This document shows positions 40,635 through 51,412 of a DNA stretch of 64,000 nt, in pieces. The notes under the pieces are model-generated. The model was not told where the DNA came from. It did no database searches and was given only the letters and a program-made list of their open reading frames with translations. The stretch spans positions 11,164,186 to 11,228,185 of the forward strand of contig OX442317.1 of NCBI GenBank assembly GCA_949358305.1. The letters run 5' to 3'. Each line of letters starts with the position of its first letter. The first letter of the stretch is position 1. A program made the translations under genes and the position numbers. The stretch is from Strigamia acuminata. Its lineage: Eukaryota; Arthropoda; Chilopoda; Geophilomorpha; Linotaeniidae.

Positions 40635-42195
40635 ATGGCTACATCAGTGTGTATTAGATCGGATGGTTATTATACAAATCAAATTGTAGCTGAAGTAGAA
40701 CATTCACCGGTTAAAAAACGCAGAAGAATACAAAATATTGCACCAGAAAAAATTATTATGGTTCGTTCATGGATGGAAAACGAGGAAACACTGATAGCAA
40801 ATCACCTGGTAGACAATTTTTACCTCGGACCTAATCTAGTAAGTATTTCAGTTTATTATCAATAATAATTTTTAAAAAAATGTAATAAAATTTCACAATT
40901 TTTATTCAATTTACACACTTTGTACACCCATGGTCAAAATAAAACACATGCTCTCACGCTGCTTCAACTCAAAATGAGCGGTTCATTTTGTAATACCAAC
41001 AGCTTGAGCAGCCTATTTTTCCTTTGGTCAATAGAATAGAAAGTTTAAATGCGACTATAGAACATTTTTTTAAATTCCTAATAAAAAAAGTTGTGACTTT
41101 CGAATACTAACATACTTTTCAAATTAAAAAAATTTTTTTTTTAGAATTTTATAATTAGATTATAAAAATTAATGTGTTCTAAGTTCACTAAAAATCTCTA
41201 AGTCGCATTTAAACTTTCTGTTACACAGGAACGGTATATTGCTCCAAGTGTCGGTGGCAAAAAAATGGACTTCTCATTTTGAGCTGAAACAGTGTGAAAG
41301 TACGTGAAGATTTCTTGGGATATAGTCTGTAAGCTGAAACAGTGTGAAAGTACGTGAAGATTTCTTGGGATATAGTCTGTAAGCTGAAACAGTGTGAAAG
41401 TACGTGAAGATTTCTTGGGATATAGTCTGTACAAGTAATGATGCAACTTGTTTCCAACTTAATGGGAATTGTGATGTAATACGCACTGTCAGCCGTAACA
41501 TAAATTCTCATAATACAAAAAAGTGTGTTGAAAAAAGAATATTTTAATGTTTGTTTAAATATTTATAAGCTTATTACCGTAGGAATCACTTTGTAAATTT
41601 TTATTGCAGGTAAAAGAAACACTTATACAATATGCGGAAAAAATGCTGACTTCTTTAAAAATTCCATATTGTGATAGCGTCCAATTGATAAATAAAGTTA
41701 ATACCATGAGACAAAAATATGAATTAACTAGAAAATGGATAAAAGAATCGAGACACGCTGACATCCCTGATGATTTTACTGGTTAGATGTTACGAATAAT
41801 TTTCATTTTATAATTTCTAATAATTATTTTTACACATGTTAGATACCGTTATAAAAAGGTGTCACTACTACTTTATCTTAGACACTGTGCTAGGAGACAA
41901 CAAGAACCTATTTTCTAGAGTAGGTAGAAAGTCAAAAGAAAAAAAGAAGAAATGCAAGAAACAAAATTTTGATGAGCAGCATAATTGTAAATTAGATGAA
42001 AGAAACAAGAATCAGTCGTATGAAGTGAAGATCAAGCAGATAGAACTAGAACTGGTTCGTGTCAAGGCAATTGAGAAAATTGAATTGATGCGATTAGCAA
42101 ATGAAGAAAAGAAAATGAGTTTGGATTATCTTAAGATAATGGCTACACACCCACAATTAACATCTGAACCCTTAACTAGACATTTTTTGCAATAG
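40635..42195 (+). CDS. Spliced nuclear-type protein, 3 exons (Myb/SANT-adaptor-like, unknown)
   Basis: Joining 40635-40838, 41610-41781 and 41843-42195 gives 242 residues. The donors are GTAAGT and GTTAGA and the acceptors TTGCAG and TGTTAG; the phases (0, then 1) fit. Exon 1 has a basic PVKKRRRIQ nuclear signal. The middle (VKETLIQYAEKM to KYELTRKWIKES) is helical like the small trihelix/Myb-like partner proteins of Harbinger-type transposons. Exon 3 ends in a long charged coiled coil (IELELVRVKAIEKIELMRLANEEKK). It is a host or transposon accessory gene. The Myb resemblance is weak. Confidence 0.55.
41282..41431. repeat. Three exact-looking 50-base tandem repeats in an intron
   Basis: The unit begins AGCTGAAACAGTGTGAAAGT and ends TATAGTCTGTA; copies start at 41282, 41332 and 41382. 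It lies in intron 1 of the spliced gene. The near identity means recent expansion. Confidence 0.92.
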
Positions 42196-43160
42196 ATTTT
42201 CTTTGTAATCATTTTTAGGGGGCGAGCAATTGTCATTCTTGCGCCATAGGTATTTTTTTCATTTTAGGTGTCAGTTGGATTCTAAACTAGTAAACATGTG
42301 CCTATCATTTTATATTTATAACTTAACAATAGTGTTAACTACTTGCATGATTAGAAAACCAATCATTAAACAGAATAAAACTAAAATGCCTCACAGACAT
42401 TAACAGTTAGGATGTTTTTGAACTCGTTATTTTTTGGCTTTTTTTATAGTAAACCAATAGAAACAAAAACATTAAACGCACCTAATGGACAGTCTTTGTC
42501 TTTGGGGGGTACACACGAATCAAACTCATGGTGGCGCACTACAATAACACTACAATAAGATGCTTGCTAATACTGTAGCTACATTCAATGTAGATAACAC
42601 ACAATTAGCAGTGGATATTTAATGTAGAAAAATTTCTGTCTGTTTTAGCTATCTTATTTAAAATATTTTTTGGTATATTGTTTCGTAAAGTAGTTTAACG
42701 TTGTTGTTCACTCATCATTTCCGGTTGGCAGTTATCCAAAAGGTTTATCAATAATATGCATCATTCAATCTTGACTAATTACGTGTGTATTGTAGAAAAA
42801 TTTACGTATACCAGTTGAAGAGTTAAGAAAGTATCCGTTTACTGTTTTCTTGTATGTATTTAACTTACCACTATTTATGTATTAATGATTGCTGCTAATT
42901 TTAAGATAATAAAGGTTGTTTGATGTCTAATGTTGTTATTTTTATTTTCAAATGATAATAAAACAGTGTCATTATTGGCTGTTGATCATAAGGTTTCTCT
43001 ATATGAGAATATTTTGGAACAATTCTGAAACTCACTATTTGGTTTCTAGCGCGGACGTAATGTCGTCTGTTCGTGGCGTTATGGATCGGCCGCCCATCGG
43101 AACGGTTCGTAGGAGTAGCAATATTGTCTCTCATCCTTGGTTGTTTCTGACAATGCTACT
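42196..43160. other. Intergenic, no gene seen
   Basis: 3' flank of the spliced gene and AT-rich DNA. Short frames around 42900-43220 have no domain. Confidence 0.4.
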
Positions 43161-43430
43161 AGAAGCGACTAAGGACAGCATTCCTGTCGCTCTTCCATTG
43201 GTTAAGTTATACAGAAGCGACTAAGGACAGCATTCCTGTCGCTCTTCCATTGGTTAAGTTATACAGAAGCGACCAGGGACAGCATTCCTGTCGCTCTCCC
43301 ATTGGTTAAGGTTAGGTTAGGTTAGGTTACTCTATGGGCACAGTATACTGTGTCTCTGGGTTCGAGTGTGCCGACAACAATCGGATATCTCGGCCAATGG
43401 GAGGGCGACAAGAATGCTGTCCTTAGTCAC
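43161..43430. repeat. 52-base tandem repeats, TTAGG stretch and an inverted copy
   Basis: Units starting AGAAGCGACTAAGGACAGCA occur at 43161, 43213 and 43265 (the third is shorter). GGTTAGGTTAGGTTAGGTTA follows at about 43310-43329. An inverted copy of the unit (CCAATGGGAGGGCGACAAGA, GCTGTCCTTAGTC) lies at about 43395-43428. This looks like part of a foldback element with telomere-like units at its centre. Confidence 0.75.
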
Positions 43431-43963
43431 CTGTATGCTACTTGCTTCACGGCTGGCGAATTTGTCTATTTTTTAAAGAAACGCGATTGGCCAGCCGTTC
43501 TCTCCGTTTCGTCTCGAGGTTCTCACCTTGGTTCTCCACTGGCCTGGCTCTTTAGCCAGCATCCCCTGCCTAGCTACTTAGCTGCCCTCTTGTCCGGGCT
43601 CCTTCGCCAGATAAACACGTGAAATAACAAGATTTTACGCCTTTGTTTTTACACAAATTCGCGCAACAACGCCATTTTCTCAACATATTGTTTCCGCCCA
43701 CGCGAACAATTTCGTTGTTCTCGCGCTTTTTGTCCCTTGTGTTAGTATTATTACTCAGTAGTTTTTTTTTAAATTGTATTTTGCTATTTAAGGGTGTTGT
43801 TTTTAAAGTTACATTTGTATTTATTTCAATTACCATAGACATTAATTTTTACTGGCCAAACCCGATATGGCATTCACTTTGGACTTTTTTTTACATAAAA
43901 TTAGTTAATTAATTAGATCTATTCGTGTAATTATTAATTGGAAATCGAACAACGCAGTGCCCT
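43431..43963. other. Host-like intergenic
   Basis: Balanced composition to about 43700, then AT-rich. Overlapping short frames (43350-43912) have no recognisable domain. Confidence 0.35.
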
Positions 43964-45301
43964 TTACACATATATTTTACCAATGTTTTCATATTTGTTT
44001 TCGCCATTAGCGTATTGTTTCAAAATATCTAATAATCCCAAGTCGGCTGAAATTTTTACAAGGTTTTCCTCATCTATCTTGCTGTAACATATAGCTAAAC
44101 ATTTAACACATTTTTCGTACTTTTTGTATGATTTGGTTTGATATCGCCGTATTACATAATCTATAAATTTCATATTTTTAAACGTTATAGTATTAATGTT
44201 TGTGTGCTTATGTTTTAAAAGCAAAGTTATGATCTGATAATTTGGGGTACAATTAGTTTCCAAAGCTAATTTTAAAGCAAATTCAACTGAAGAAATAATG
44301 TCTACATTCTTTTGTAATAATGCTTTCACATATTCTGTCATATCATTCTCTATCATCACATGCAATAATGTTTTTCCAAATTGATTGCGTTCATTTACCT
44401 TTTTAATTCTTGCGATAACTTTTTTCCCCCATTTCAATGAACATAGATGGAACGGTGATCGCCCAAATGTATCAATTACATTAATCTTACACTGGTAAGC
44501 CAACAGTAGATTCGTGATCTTGTATCTCTTTAATTGAAGAGCATTATGTAATGGAGTCATATTATTTATTCCTCCTAAGTTAATGTTAGCACCATTTTTA
44601 AGTAGCAGTTTTACTGCACAAATGTGGTCTCCAATTATCGCTTGTATGATCGGCGTATTAACATATTTAGATCGTATATTGACATCTACATTATTTTTTA
44701 GTAGATATTTCATCACATCTATATAACCCAAATAAGCCGCAATATGTAAGGGTGTGTCTGTCACATGTTGCGTACGAGCCTGTATGAACGCACCAAGTCG
44801 ATGATACTTTCTGAACTCTTTTAAATTTCCCTTTTTGAGTGCAACAAACATTTTTCTATTTAGGTTTCCTTGTTTTATTATATGCTTTTTGAGTATTATA
44901 CCAATGTGTTCAGCTCGTGTGTTGTCTGCCGAATGTTTTGCCGATTCGTTTTTACGATTTCTTATGGTGACATCAACATCACCTCTTTGTATAAGACTAC
45001 GAACAATCCTTTCATTTTGAAACATACTTGCCAGATGTAAAGCGGTATTACCTTGTAGGTTTTGCATGTTTACTTTTAAATTATTGTTGCTCAAAAGGAT
45101 AGCTATCATTTGATTTAATACAACTTCTTCGCCAATTCCGTGAATTATAACGCTCATGCATACGATTACATTCATTAGTGGTGTGTTACCATCTCTAGTG
45201 TCGATCAGGTTTACATCGGCATTGTTTTTCACACAAAATTCAAACAGCTTCACATCGCTGGTTTCAATCGCCTCAATCAACAGTTTATTGATTTTGCGCA
45301 T
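43964..45301 (-). CDS. Ankyrin-repeat protein, 445 residues
   Basis: ATG start, intact. Repeats of the ankyrin pattern fill most of the chain: GNTPLMNVIV and GNTALHLASM near the N-terminus, TPLHIAAYLG, TPIIQAIIGDH, TPLHNALQLK and SPFHLCSLKWG in the middle, KTLLHVMIEN later. The C-terminal 100 residues are helical with no F-box or PRANC motif visible. It binds proteins; large DNA viruses often use such proteins to steer host ubiquitin ligases or NF-kB factors. AT-rich codon use resembles the viral genes and unlike FEM-1 it has no BC box. No T/A tract was seen at its start, so a host origin is possible. Confidence 0.78.
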   Translation of the reverse strand: MRKINKLLIEAIETSDVKLFEFCVKNNADVNLIDTRDGNTPLMNVIVCMSVIIHGIGEEVVLNQMIAILLSNNNLKVNMQNLQGNTALHLASMFQNERIVRSLIQRGDVDVTIRNRKNESAKHSADNTRAEHIGIILKKHIIKQGNLNRKMFVALKKGNLKEFRKYHRLGAFIQARTQHVTDTPLHIAAYLGYIDVMKYLLKNNVDVNIRSKYVNTPIIQAIIGDHICAVKLLLKNGANINLGGINNMTPLHNALQLKRYKITNLLLAYQCKINVIDTFGRSPFHLCSLKWGKKVIARIKKVNERNQFGKTLLHVMIENDMTEYVKALLQKNVDIISSVEFALKLALETNCTPNYQIITLLLKHKHTNINTITFKNMKFIDYVIRRYQTKSYKKYEKCVKCLAICYSKIDEENLVKISADLGLLDILKQYANGENKYENIGKIYV

Positions 45302-45688
45302 GGTTACCCTTCGCTCAATAACCTTAGCTGTTGTTAAGATGACTAAAGCATCACATTACTTGAACTTTATAAGATCTCATAAAATAAAATAAATCATAAT
45401 AAGTCTTCATTATCTGAATTAAATATATAAATATTACGGAGTATTTATTTTAGATAAATGCAATAATTAACTAGATTTAAATCATGAACGATTGAAGATT
45501 TGATTGTTATTGTTACTACTAACATAACAAATATTCGTCACATTCATTCATATAATATTCATCTTAACTCAAAAATATGAATAAAAATACACATACATCA
45601 AAATTGTATATAAAAAAGACACAGACAATCGAATAAAATCTTAAGATAGTTTCATTCCTGTGAATTAAATAGGTAAATAATAATAATT
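45302..45688. other. Divergent promoter region
   Basis: AT-rich. A TATATAAAAAAG box at about 45607-45618 lies 71-82 bases upstream of the next start. No gene was seen. Confidence 0.45.
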
Positions 45689-46057
45689 ATGGGTACCATC
45701 ATCAATGATCAAGATGATCCACTGATTCAACAACTACCTCAGCCAAAGACGTTTATGTTTATTATTAGAGATGATTTTCCAGAAGAAATCAAAATTTTTA
45801 AATTAGACCAGTTGATAATATACATAACTACTATATATGGTGGAGAGATTCATTTAGCAACCGAAAATTATGTTATCTGGATTGAACCTAATAATTCAAA
45901 TATCGATCTGGTACAATTACACTTAACGTTGGGCGATTTTTCCAAATGTTTAAAACCAATCTATTTAATTCAAAAGGGCGTTTTGCGACATAAACTACAA
46001 AAGTTTGTAGAAATAGTAGACATGTTTAAAGGTAATAAATCAGACGTAATGTATTAA
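45689..46057 (+). CDS. Small unknown protein, 122 residues
   Basis: ATG start with a TATA-like box upstream at about 45607. The chain is compact alpha/beta (FMFIIRDDFPEEIKIFKLDQL, then IWIEPNNS) with no membrane segment. Composition is like the viral genes. It is divergent from the ankyrin gene. No family is known to me. Confidence 0.5.
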   Translation: MGTIINDQDDPLIQQLPQPKTFMFIIRDDFPEEIKIFKLDQLIIYITTIYGGEIHLATENYVIWIEPNNSNIDLVQLHLTLGDFSKCLKPIYLIQKGVLRHKLQKFVEIVDMFKGNKSDVMY

Positions 46058-47588
46058 TCAGGAACACGTGCAAAGGATGTGACTATTATACTATACATGC
46101 AACACACAACATATTTGTTCACTGAAGGACACACTAATTAAACCCTGACCTCATAAATATCATTTCAATACAGTAAAACAATAAAAATTTGACTGTTGAA
46201 ACGCGTCTAATATCTCTCCTTTTTCAAAAGTTACAAGACTAATTAATCAATTTAAAGTATACCCGATTGGCGGTTTCATAATTGGCGCAGAATGAATTGG
46301 CGTGGAATAAAGTTTAATTCACAGAACCAGTTTCCACTTAATTGATTACAATCATTTGAAACAGAATAAAAGAAATATAAGTTTGAAAGCTGCTGCGCTC
46401 CAGACGCAACATGCTTAAGCGCAACTGACATTGTTGCCGCAGGTTGTACCTAGTAGATGTCTAAGCGCAATATTAACTGTATTGCTCAGTGCCACATCTT
46501 TCCATCACGTGGCGCAATGACGTGGCGCAACATGTCCTATTCAAGGAGGGTTCAAATGTTTATTGGTCATACTTCACAGCTTCCACTTCACGGTCACAGC
46601 TTCCTATTGACACTTAAATATTGCCCTGTGTCCACGCATACTTATGTGGTGCGTACAGCGACCGTGACATAACCTCTACACCCACCGAAAGAAGGACTCC
46701 AAGGTACCCCCTACTGCAGGGCAGATGTGCAGTCTATACTGTGTATTTTCCTGTAGCAGTGTAGTAGCTAAAGCTATCTTAAACCAATTTACTTAGTTAT
46801 TACCTTCTTATTCTTATTATCGGTGTGGCGCTTAGGCATACAATTGGTATTAGTAAATAAAACCCTAATTAAAACTTTAAAAAAATGTAAAAAGCCTACA
46901 AAAGGAATTATAACTGAAAAAGTTTATTAAAACCATAAAAACTGTTTTAAACTGGAAAAAAATAAAAGAAACCTTAAGAAACCATAAAAAAATGATTTAC
47001 AACTGTTGAAAAGCAGTTAAAAACATTAAAGCTCGAGAAAAAATGGCGTTAATATGCTCCAGTGCTTCACTGTAGTCAAACCGGGCTCGCATTATTGAAA
47101 TGTAATTTTTGTGCGCCTCATCTGTTTGGAGTTGAGTTTTAAAAATCTATCTAATAGTTTTTTAGATGCAGTATTAGTGTTTCCCAATAAAATGACTCAT
47201 TTTTGTTTAATATATTGTTATGTGGTTTAGGGGTGACTAGTCATGTAATATTTAATTTGACTTTTGAATTTTTGAATGCACTTGTTTTATGAGAAAATAG
47301 ACTTTATTTATCATTAGTCGGAAATTTGACAGAAGTCATGTATCCAGTATGAGTTTAAATGTTTAAATCATCACACGGATTTACATTAGGTGTATTTAAT
47401 TTGTCATGGTCCTGGCTTGTGACAGGTTGAATTTTCAGATTCTTAAATGTATTTTGCGTCATTATTTCATTTTACTCATGTTCTAGAAATAAATTTGATA
47501 TTCTTTATTTTATTCCTTTAAATTTTTCATATTATTATTTATTTATCCTTACGTTTGTTTTATCCCATTCATCTACATGTTTGCCTGG
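46058..47588. other. Intergenic, no gene seen
   Basis: A more balanced patch at 46400-46720 has short frames without domains. The rest is AT-rich. No repeat structure was resolved. Confidence 0.4.
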
Positions 47589-48031
47589 TCAGGGCCGTTC
47601 CTAGTAAATATCTGTGGTGAGGCGAGCAGTAAAAATGCCGCCCCCCCCCCAAAAAAAAAACCTATTTCTGAATACGTCCAAAATTATTTTTGGAAAAAAA
47701 ATTTTTTTTTTTTTTTTTTGGCCAAAATTGCCGCCCCTGTCAGTGTGCCGCCCTGAGGCGGCCGTTCCGGCGTTATGGCTGTTCGAAGTCGGGTGCGATT
47801 TCTTAAAAAGTTTTAAAGTTTGAAAAAAGTTGCTAAGTTTGGGAGTGTGTTACTCAGGTATGAGAAGATGTGTTGTCTTGAAACTTGTTGAGTGTGTTGA
47901 GGAGGGGGTAAAGAAGTTGTAAAACAAGTTTGGGAAGATTCCTCTGTTTAGTTCCGGCGTTATGGCTGTTCAAAGTCGAGTGCGATTTCTCAAAAAGTTT
48001 CAAAGTTCGAAAAAAGTTGCTAAGTTTGCCT
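47589..48031. repeat. hAT-like end and 78-base direct repeat
   Basis: CAGGGCCGTTCCTAG at 47590 resembles the end of hAT elements. GTTCCGGCGTTATGGCTGTT begins two direct copies of about 78 bases (about 47765-47842 and 47953-48030). A C-run/A-run/T-run at 47640-47720 is simple sequence. Confidence 0.6.
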
Positions 48032-48289
48032 CATAGGTCAAAACGACCCTGTGCCAGGTTATAGACATTTCTCATGAGAATTCCACATTAATTATGTGAA
48101 TTCAACGCATTAGAAAATCTCCCTTTTGTCACCTCTTTAGAATTATTCACCTTAGAAAATAAACTGGCCTGAACATGTGAACCAAGGTTTCTTGATTTAC
48201 AAAGTTTTCCAAATTATTTAGAATAATATTTGCCGGGTTTTTAACTTTGAACAAGTTAAAAACTAATTCTATTATTAAGTTTTTGATTA

Positions 48290-49375
48290 TCTTGGTGGTG
48301 TTGCCAACCTTTTAATTGTTTAGCCTCTTCTGTTTTTGCCTCACTTCCTACTTTTTATTTTCAGTTTGTTGAATTATATTGTGTCAGCCTCGGGCAGTGC
48401 CGCCCTTCCATTTGCCAACCTTTTATGTTTCAGCCTCTTTTAGTATTTTAAAATGAAATAATAAATTGAAGTAATTAATTAATAAAGTGATTATTTAATA
48501 TGTGCCAAGACTTTAAGTTTTAGCCCTTTATTCCCTGATAACATTAAATGAACTAATTAATTGCAATTTGCCAGCCTTTACATTTCCAGCCCTTTTTCCC
48601 CTAGCTAAAACATTTCATACCTGACCTAACCTAACACAACCTGACCTGACCTGACCTGACCTAACCTAACTTGACCTAACCTAACACAACCTGACCTGAC
48701 CTGACCTAACCTAACACAACCTGACCTGACCTAACCTAACCTGGCCTGACCTGACCTAACCTAACACAACCTGACCTGACCTGACCTAACCTAACACAAC
48801 CTGACCTGACCTAACTTAACACAACCTACCCTGACCCAACCACGGGCACAAACATGTAACCATGAACATGCAACCGAGCCCCCGTTTGCGGCAGATTCAT
48901 ACAATTCACCGCTCTGACATGCAAACCCTCCATGTTGTTAGTTAGCGTTGTTAAGCCGATGCGGCAAACAGTACACAGTTAATCTATCCTTACCCACCAT
49001 TTGCAGCCAATACCTATCTGTATACTCAAGGAACATGTCAATCGCACTGGCTTATAGAAATCGGTCCTTAACTGAAGCCCACTCCGCTTTGACGATGGCA
49101 AAACCCTCCGGAATCAGATAAACCTTCAATAACGGAATGCAGCGTTCGTGGACGTTCGTGCGACGTTCGTGCGACGTTCATGGCGTATAGAAAGGAGGCT
49201 AGAAAATAAAGGGCCGGCAAACATAGGGCTGGCTAATTAAAGGGCTGGCAAATGTAAGGCTGACAAATTGAGGGGCCAGTAAGTGTAAGGCTGACAAACA
49301 AATGGGCTTGCAACTTCTCAATATTTTATTCAATTAATTAAGAGGCTGAAAGTTGTAAGGCTGGCAATGCTGTGT
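48290..49375. mobile_element. Foldback-like repeat: periodic GCCAGCC arms around a pentamer satellite
   Basis: The left arm (about 48300-48605) repeats words such as TTGCCAGCCTTTACATTTCC and CAGCCTCTT every 30-80 bases. The right arm (about 49195-49375) carries the complement (GGCTGGCAAATGTAAGGCTG). Between them lie the CCTAA/CCTGA satellite and about 350 bases of balanced DNA with CGTTCGTG repeats (49145-49180). No protein is encoded. The class is unknown. Confidence 0.5.
48620..48836. repeat. CCTAA/CCTGA pentamer array (TTAGG/TCAGG type)
   Basis: About 40 pentamers of CCTAA, CCTGA and variants (ACACAACCTGA) lie in tandem, complement TTAGG and TCAGG. TTAGG is the usual arthropod telomere unit and TCAGG replaces it in some beetles. 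Mixing and point changes show an interstitial, degenerate array and not a live telomere. Confidence 0.88.
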
Positions 49376-49502
49376 TTATATAAATTATTATTATTATTAT
49401 TAATTATTATTATTATTCTTGTATTAAAAAAAATAATTTGTCTTTCATGAAATAATTTTGAATCAAAGAATACATAATTAATTACAAATAAAAAAGGTTA
49501 CA

Positions 49503-49543
49503 TATAAAAAGGATTATTGGAAACGTATAATTTAAAAAAAAAA
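49503..49543 (+). promoter_or_regulatory. TATA box and T3-A10 tract upstream of ubiquitin
   Basis: TATAAAAA at 49503-49510 lies 55-62 bases upstream of the ATG at 49565; TTTAAAAAAAAAA at 49531-49543 lies between. The TATA position suits host RNA polymerase II use. Confidence 0.45.
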
Positions 49544-49564
49544 CAGCTCTCAAACAAGACAAAC

Positions 49565-49798
49565 ATGCAAATTTTTGTAAAAACTCTTACAGGCAAATCT
49601 ATCACTTTAGATTGTAACCCTGACGATACTATAGAAACGGTCAAAGAAAAAATCCAAGATAAAGAAGGAATACCTGTTGATCAACAGAGATTGATATATG
49701 CTGGTAAACAACTAGAAGATTCAAGGCAATTAGCTGATTATAATATACAAAAAGAAAATACAATACATCTAGTATTGAGATTACGTGGTGGTGATTAA
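49565..49798 (+). CDS. Viral-type divergent ubiquitin, single unit
   Basis: 77 residues from the ATG at 49565 ([11 protein letters not shown]), ending LRLRGG plus one extra Asp. Against the near-invariant eukaryotic ubiquitin I count 14 changes in 76 (for example S12, D16, C17, N18, D20, E28, V38, Y45, S53, Q55, A57, N65). All seven lysines, the L8-I44-V70 patch and the GG end are kept. Host ubiquitin is nearly unchanged in all animals, so this degree of change is typical of baculovirus-like viral ubiquitins. The extra residue must be trimmed before conjugation. It opens the dense viral core block. It would work with host E1/E2 and perhaps the RING protein at 31.2 kb. Confidence 0.92.
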   Translation: MQIFVKTLTGKSITLDCNPDDTIETVKEKIQDKEGIPVDQQRLIYAGKQLEDSRQLADYNIQKENTIHLVLRLRGGD

Positions 49799-50022
49799 AC
49801 GACATGACTGCAGATTGAAAAAAACATGTAGTTTTATGCTAAATTGTAAACTGCCCATTAAACTTGAGTGATGACAAAGATTATACTATTACTTTAATGA
49901 TGACGTTAATATTTCTTCAGCAATAAAAGATTGTATCCAAATAATAATTTTTTTTAATTTCTATGTCCTTTATTTCAATTTATTTCAGAACTGATTTCCA
50001 CATCTTATTGTCCATTTTGCGT

Positions 50023-50568
50023 TCAGGTAAAATCTAATTTTACATCTGGTAATCCTACGTAGGTTTTGAACCAATCTTCGGTATTTAGTCGTCTATCAGA
50101 CAATCCATTAAAAACGATAATTGTTTTATTTATATTATTACTGCTTATTATATTTTGTAATTGTATTTCACCTTTAATGCCTTTAATCAAAATAGGAAAT
50201 TGTGATTGGTTGGATTTGCATATTACTTCCGTTAAAAAAAATAAATTATAATTTAATGTATTACATAATTTGATACATGTTCCTTTAAAATTCCATATCA
50301 AGAAAACCGGAATCAAATTGAACTTTTTATAAAGGAGACAAGCTCTGGTAGAAAGAGAAGCTTGGTTTTGTTGCAATTCGTCAAATACTATCAAACCTCG
50401 AACTAGATCTGGACTCTTTACTAAGTTTGTTATTACTTTCAAAAAACTAAACAAATGAGTGACATCAATTACTTTGTTGAGATTAATAATTTCTAACAAA
50501 TGTTGATTGATAATCCATTTCCATTGATCCGATATCATATCAACAAGAGAAGAATCTATAGTAGACAT
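50023..50568 (-). CDS. Possible packaging-ATPase-like fragment, 181 residues
   Basis: ATG start, intact. GLIVFDELQ (about 58-66) looks like a Walker B strand, followed about 30 residues later by PVFLIWNF, like the sensor strand of A32/FtsK-type DNA-packaging ATPases, and then by KLCNTLNYNLFFL. No P-loop (GxxGxGK[ST]) is present before it, so it either lost it, is only the C-terminal half, or the likeness is chance. It is convergent with the ubiquitin gene and divergent from the 185-residue gene. It should be treated as unknown with a hint. Confidence 0.5.
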   Translation of the reverse strand: MSTIDSSLVDMISDQWKWIINQHLLEIINLNKVIDVTHLFSFLKVITNLVKSPDLVRGLIVFDELQQNQASLSTRACLLYKKFNLIPVFLIWNFKGTCIKLCNTLNYNLFFLTEVICKSNQSQFPILIKGIKGEIQLQNIISSNNINKTIIVFNGLSDRRLNTEDWFKTYVGLPDVKLDFT

Positions 50569-50798
50569 TATAATCTGCCAATATTATTTGTTTGGATGTA
50601 TATATATCAATAGTTATTAATTATTATTAATTAATAACTATTGATATGTGGTGTCCTGTATTAAACGTTTAAAATAAATATAAATAATAGAATAAATACT
50701 TATTTAAGAATAGATTCACACATAAATATTAAAACAACACATTTTTAAAAAAAACATTGTAATCTACAATTTAGTTTCATTACAATTGTTTCAGAGGA

Positions 50799-50806
50799 TA
50801 TATAAG
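50799..50806 (+). promoter_or_regulatory. TATA box of the 185-residue gene
   Basis: TATATAAG lies 38-45 bases upstream of the ATG at 50844. Confidence 0.45.
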
Positions 50807-50843
50807 AATCTTCCTGTTTATCATTTTATTATCATACATAAAG

Positions 50844-51401
50844 ATGTTAATGTACAATGTAAATGGATTCTGTGACATGGGGACCTACATCCCGTTTTGG
50901 ATTCATGAAAAAAATTTTATTATTTTATTTTATTATGGGAAAATTATACTACCATGTATGTACAGGTGTTATAACAATGACGATACGTTTTGGTTGTCAT
51001 CTAGTGCAATATCACAACGTATGTTTTCGGATGCTGTCAAACGAAAAATGAATGTTGACGTTCAATTCACAGACAATCCATTCTTATTAGACAATAAACA
51101 ATGGTGCGACATAAAAAATAAATTACCCAAAAACCGAAAGTGCTGTTTGTACAATTTAACTGAAGGAAATGTAGTTATTATAGACGACGAAAAAGACGCA
51201 GAAAACATTATTGCAATGACAAAGCGTACCAGTACCGTACAACACAAATTAGAAAAAATTGAATTATTGCTAGATACAACTTTATTAATGTCAAGCATAT
51301 ACAAAAAATATTACCGTGAGCACAAGAAGACAAGTAACGGGAAGACGCATGAGGGTATAGGAAGACAAGTTACAGGAAAACGGGCGATTATTAGCAATTA
51401 A
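50844..51401 (+). CDS. Unknown viral protein, 185 residues
   Basis: ATG start. The first 60 residues are hydrophobic/aromatic (YIPFWIHEKNFIILFYYGKI, then CMYRCYNNDDTFWLSSS), recalling loosely the BRO-N kind of fold but without a firm match. The middle has VVIIDDEKDAENI and a helical KLEKIELLLDTTLL. The tail is basic (KKTSNGKTHEGIGRQ). It is convergent with the PIF-5-like gene with an 11-base gap. Function unknown. Confidence 0.55.
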   Translation: MLMYNVNGFCDMGTYIPFWIHEKNFIILFYYGKIILPCMYRCYNNDDTFWLSSSAISQRMFSDAVKRKMNVDVQFTDNPFLLDNKQWCDIKNKLPKNRKCCLYNLTEGNVVIIDDEKDAENIIAMTKRTSTVQHKLEKIELLLDTTLLMSSIYKKYYREHKKTSNGKTHEGIGRQVTGKRAIISN

Positions 51402-51412
51402 ATATGAATAAT

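Noticed and set aside
41198-41511. Three overlapping minus-strand frames with repeated YIPRNLHVLSHCF words
   Set aside because: They come from the 50-base tandem repeat in an intron.
47614-47823. 69-codon frame over C, A and T runs
   Set aside because: Simple sequence; no conserved pattern.
48620-48836. A live chromosome end
   Set aside because: Units are mixed and mutated, and genes continue on both sides.
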